Position numbers and translations under genes: made by a program. Below are positions 5,913 to 6,171 of a stretch of DNA of 6,171 nucleotides, in pieces (positions within the stretch are counted from its first letter, which is position 1; each line of letters starts with the position of its first letter). The notes beneath the pieces are model-generated. The model was not told where the DNA came from. It ran no database searches and was given only the letters and a program-made list of their open reading frames with translations. Source of the stretch: an uncultured Selenomonadales bacterium (lineage in GTDB: Bacteria > Bacillota_C > Negativicutes > Selenomonadales > Selenomonadaceae); NCBI GenBank assembly GCA_947302675.1, contig CAMYWI010000096.1, positions 1 to 6,171 of the forward strand. Direction: 5' to 3'.

Positions 5913-5920
5913 TTTGTTTT

Positions 5921-6171
5921 TTGGAAAAGAATTCAAAGATATACGTCGCGGGTCACAGAGGAATGGTCGGCTCGGCGATTGTTCGCGAGCTAAAAAAACA
6001 GGGCTACGAAAATATTTTGACGCGAACTCACAGCGAGTTGGATTTGACGCGGCAAGCGGACGTTGAAAAATTTTTTGCGGAAGAAAAGCCCGAATACGTT
6101 TTCTTGGCGGCGGCGAAGGTTGGAGGCATTGGAGCAAACAGCGAGTCGCCCGCCGACTTTATGTACCTGAA
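5921..6171 (+). CDS. fcl: GDP-L-fucose synthase (5' part; runs off the right edge)
   Basis: This is the N-terminal 83 residues of a roughly 310-residue NADPH-dependent enzyme of the extended short-chain dehydrogenase family, also called WcaG. It epimerises and reduces GDP-4-keto-6-deoxy-D-mannose to GDP-L-fucose in the cytoplasm, for capsule, LPS or other surface glycans. The first strand and Rossmann loop read [14 protein letters not shown] (residues 6-19), with G11-x-x-G14-x-x-G17. [10 protein letters not shown] (34-43) and the signature LAAAKVGGI (62-70) followed by SPADFMYL (76-83) match the family closely. The catalytic Ser, Tyr and Lys lie beyond the window. The TTG start is set by AGGAGG 8 nt upstream, and translation begins only a few residues before the first strand, as in relatives. 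The gene is divergent from the large RTX gene. A gmd gene would be the expected partner, but none is visible. Confidence 0.95.
   Translation, partial: MEKNSKIYVAGHRGMVGSAIVRELKKQGYENILTRTHSELDLTRQADVEKFFAEEKPEYVFLAAAKVGGIGANSESPADFMYL

Noticed and set aside
5892..6137. 81-residue minus-strand open frame
   Set aside because: It is antisense to fcl, whose product matches GDP-L-fucose synthase. The composition is Pro/Arg-rich and there is no supporting signal.

Overview
The window is dominated by one very long minus-strand gene (about 5.36 kb, 1785 residues from its best-supported start). It encodes a multidomain surface or secreted protein: an N-terminal von Willebrand factor A (vWA) domain with an intact-looking MIDAS motif, then a C-type lectin-like domain (CTLD), then several blocks of RTX-type (haemolysin-type, Gly/Asp-rich, Ca2+-binding) repeats that flank a large unrecognised, mostly helical region. 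It ends in three related C-terminal modules with a run of eight consecutive RTX nonapeptides. I read it as a Ca2+-dependent adhesin-like protein, probably exported by a type I system. That role is inferred from architecture, because no secretion genes lie in the window.

Layout. Positions 1-59 (+) hold the last 18 codons of a gene entering from the left, most like the C-terminus of prephenate/arogenate dehydrogenase (TyrA). Its last 75 bp, including half of its terminator, recur at 220-294. Positions 76-365 therefore look like a partial tandem duplication of the gene tail, now a pseudogene. A bidirectional rho-independent terminator (276-319) separates this from the convergent large gene (329-5686, -). 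The intergenic region 5687-5920 holds a Shine-Dalgarno-supported TTG start for the large gene, a 16-bp palindrome touching that Shine-Dalgarno, and three direct repeats. Two of the repeats form consensus-like sigma70-type promoters facing the large gene. An extended -10 promoter faces the other way. From 5921 (+) a GDP-L-fucose synthase gene (fcl/wcaG) begins with AGGAGG and TTG and runs off the right edge.

Organism. This is a bacterium with moderate GC in genes and AT-rich spacers. It has strong AGGAGG-type ribosome binding sites, TTG starts on both genes that begin here, and housekeeping-type promoters. The RTX-module style (GGKGNDTL units followed by a beta-strand module ending in FEDGT) brings to mind diderm Firmicutes (Negativicutes such as Selenomonas and relatives). 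This is an impression from sequence style, not a proven placement.

How the genes may relate. The tyrA-like tail is a metabolic neighbour with no obvious link. fcl makes GDP-L-fucose for surface glycans, and the divergent gene encodes a putative lectin-containing surface protein, so both could contribute to the cell surface. They share a 234-bp intergenic region, but functional coupling is speculative.
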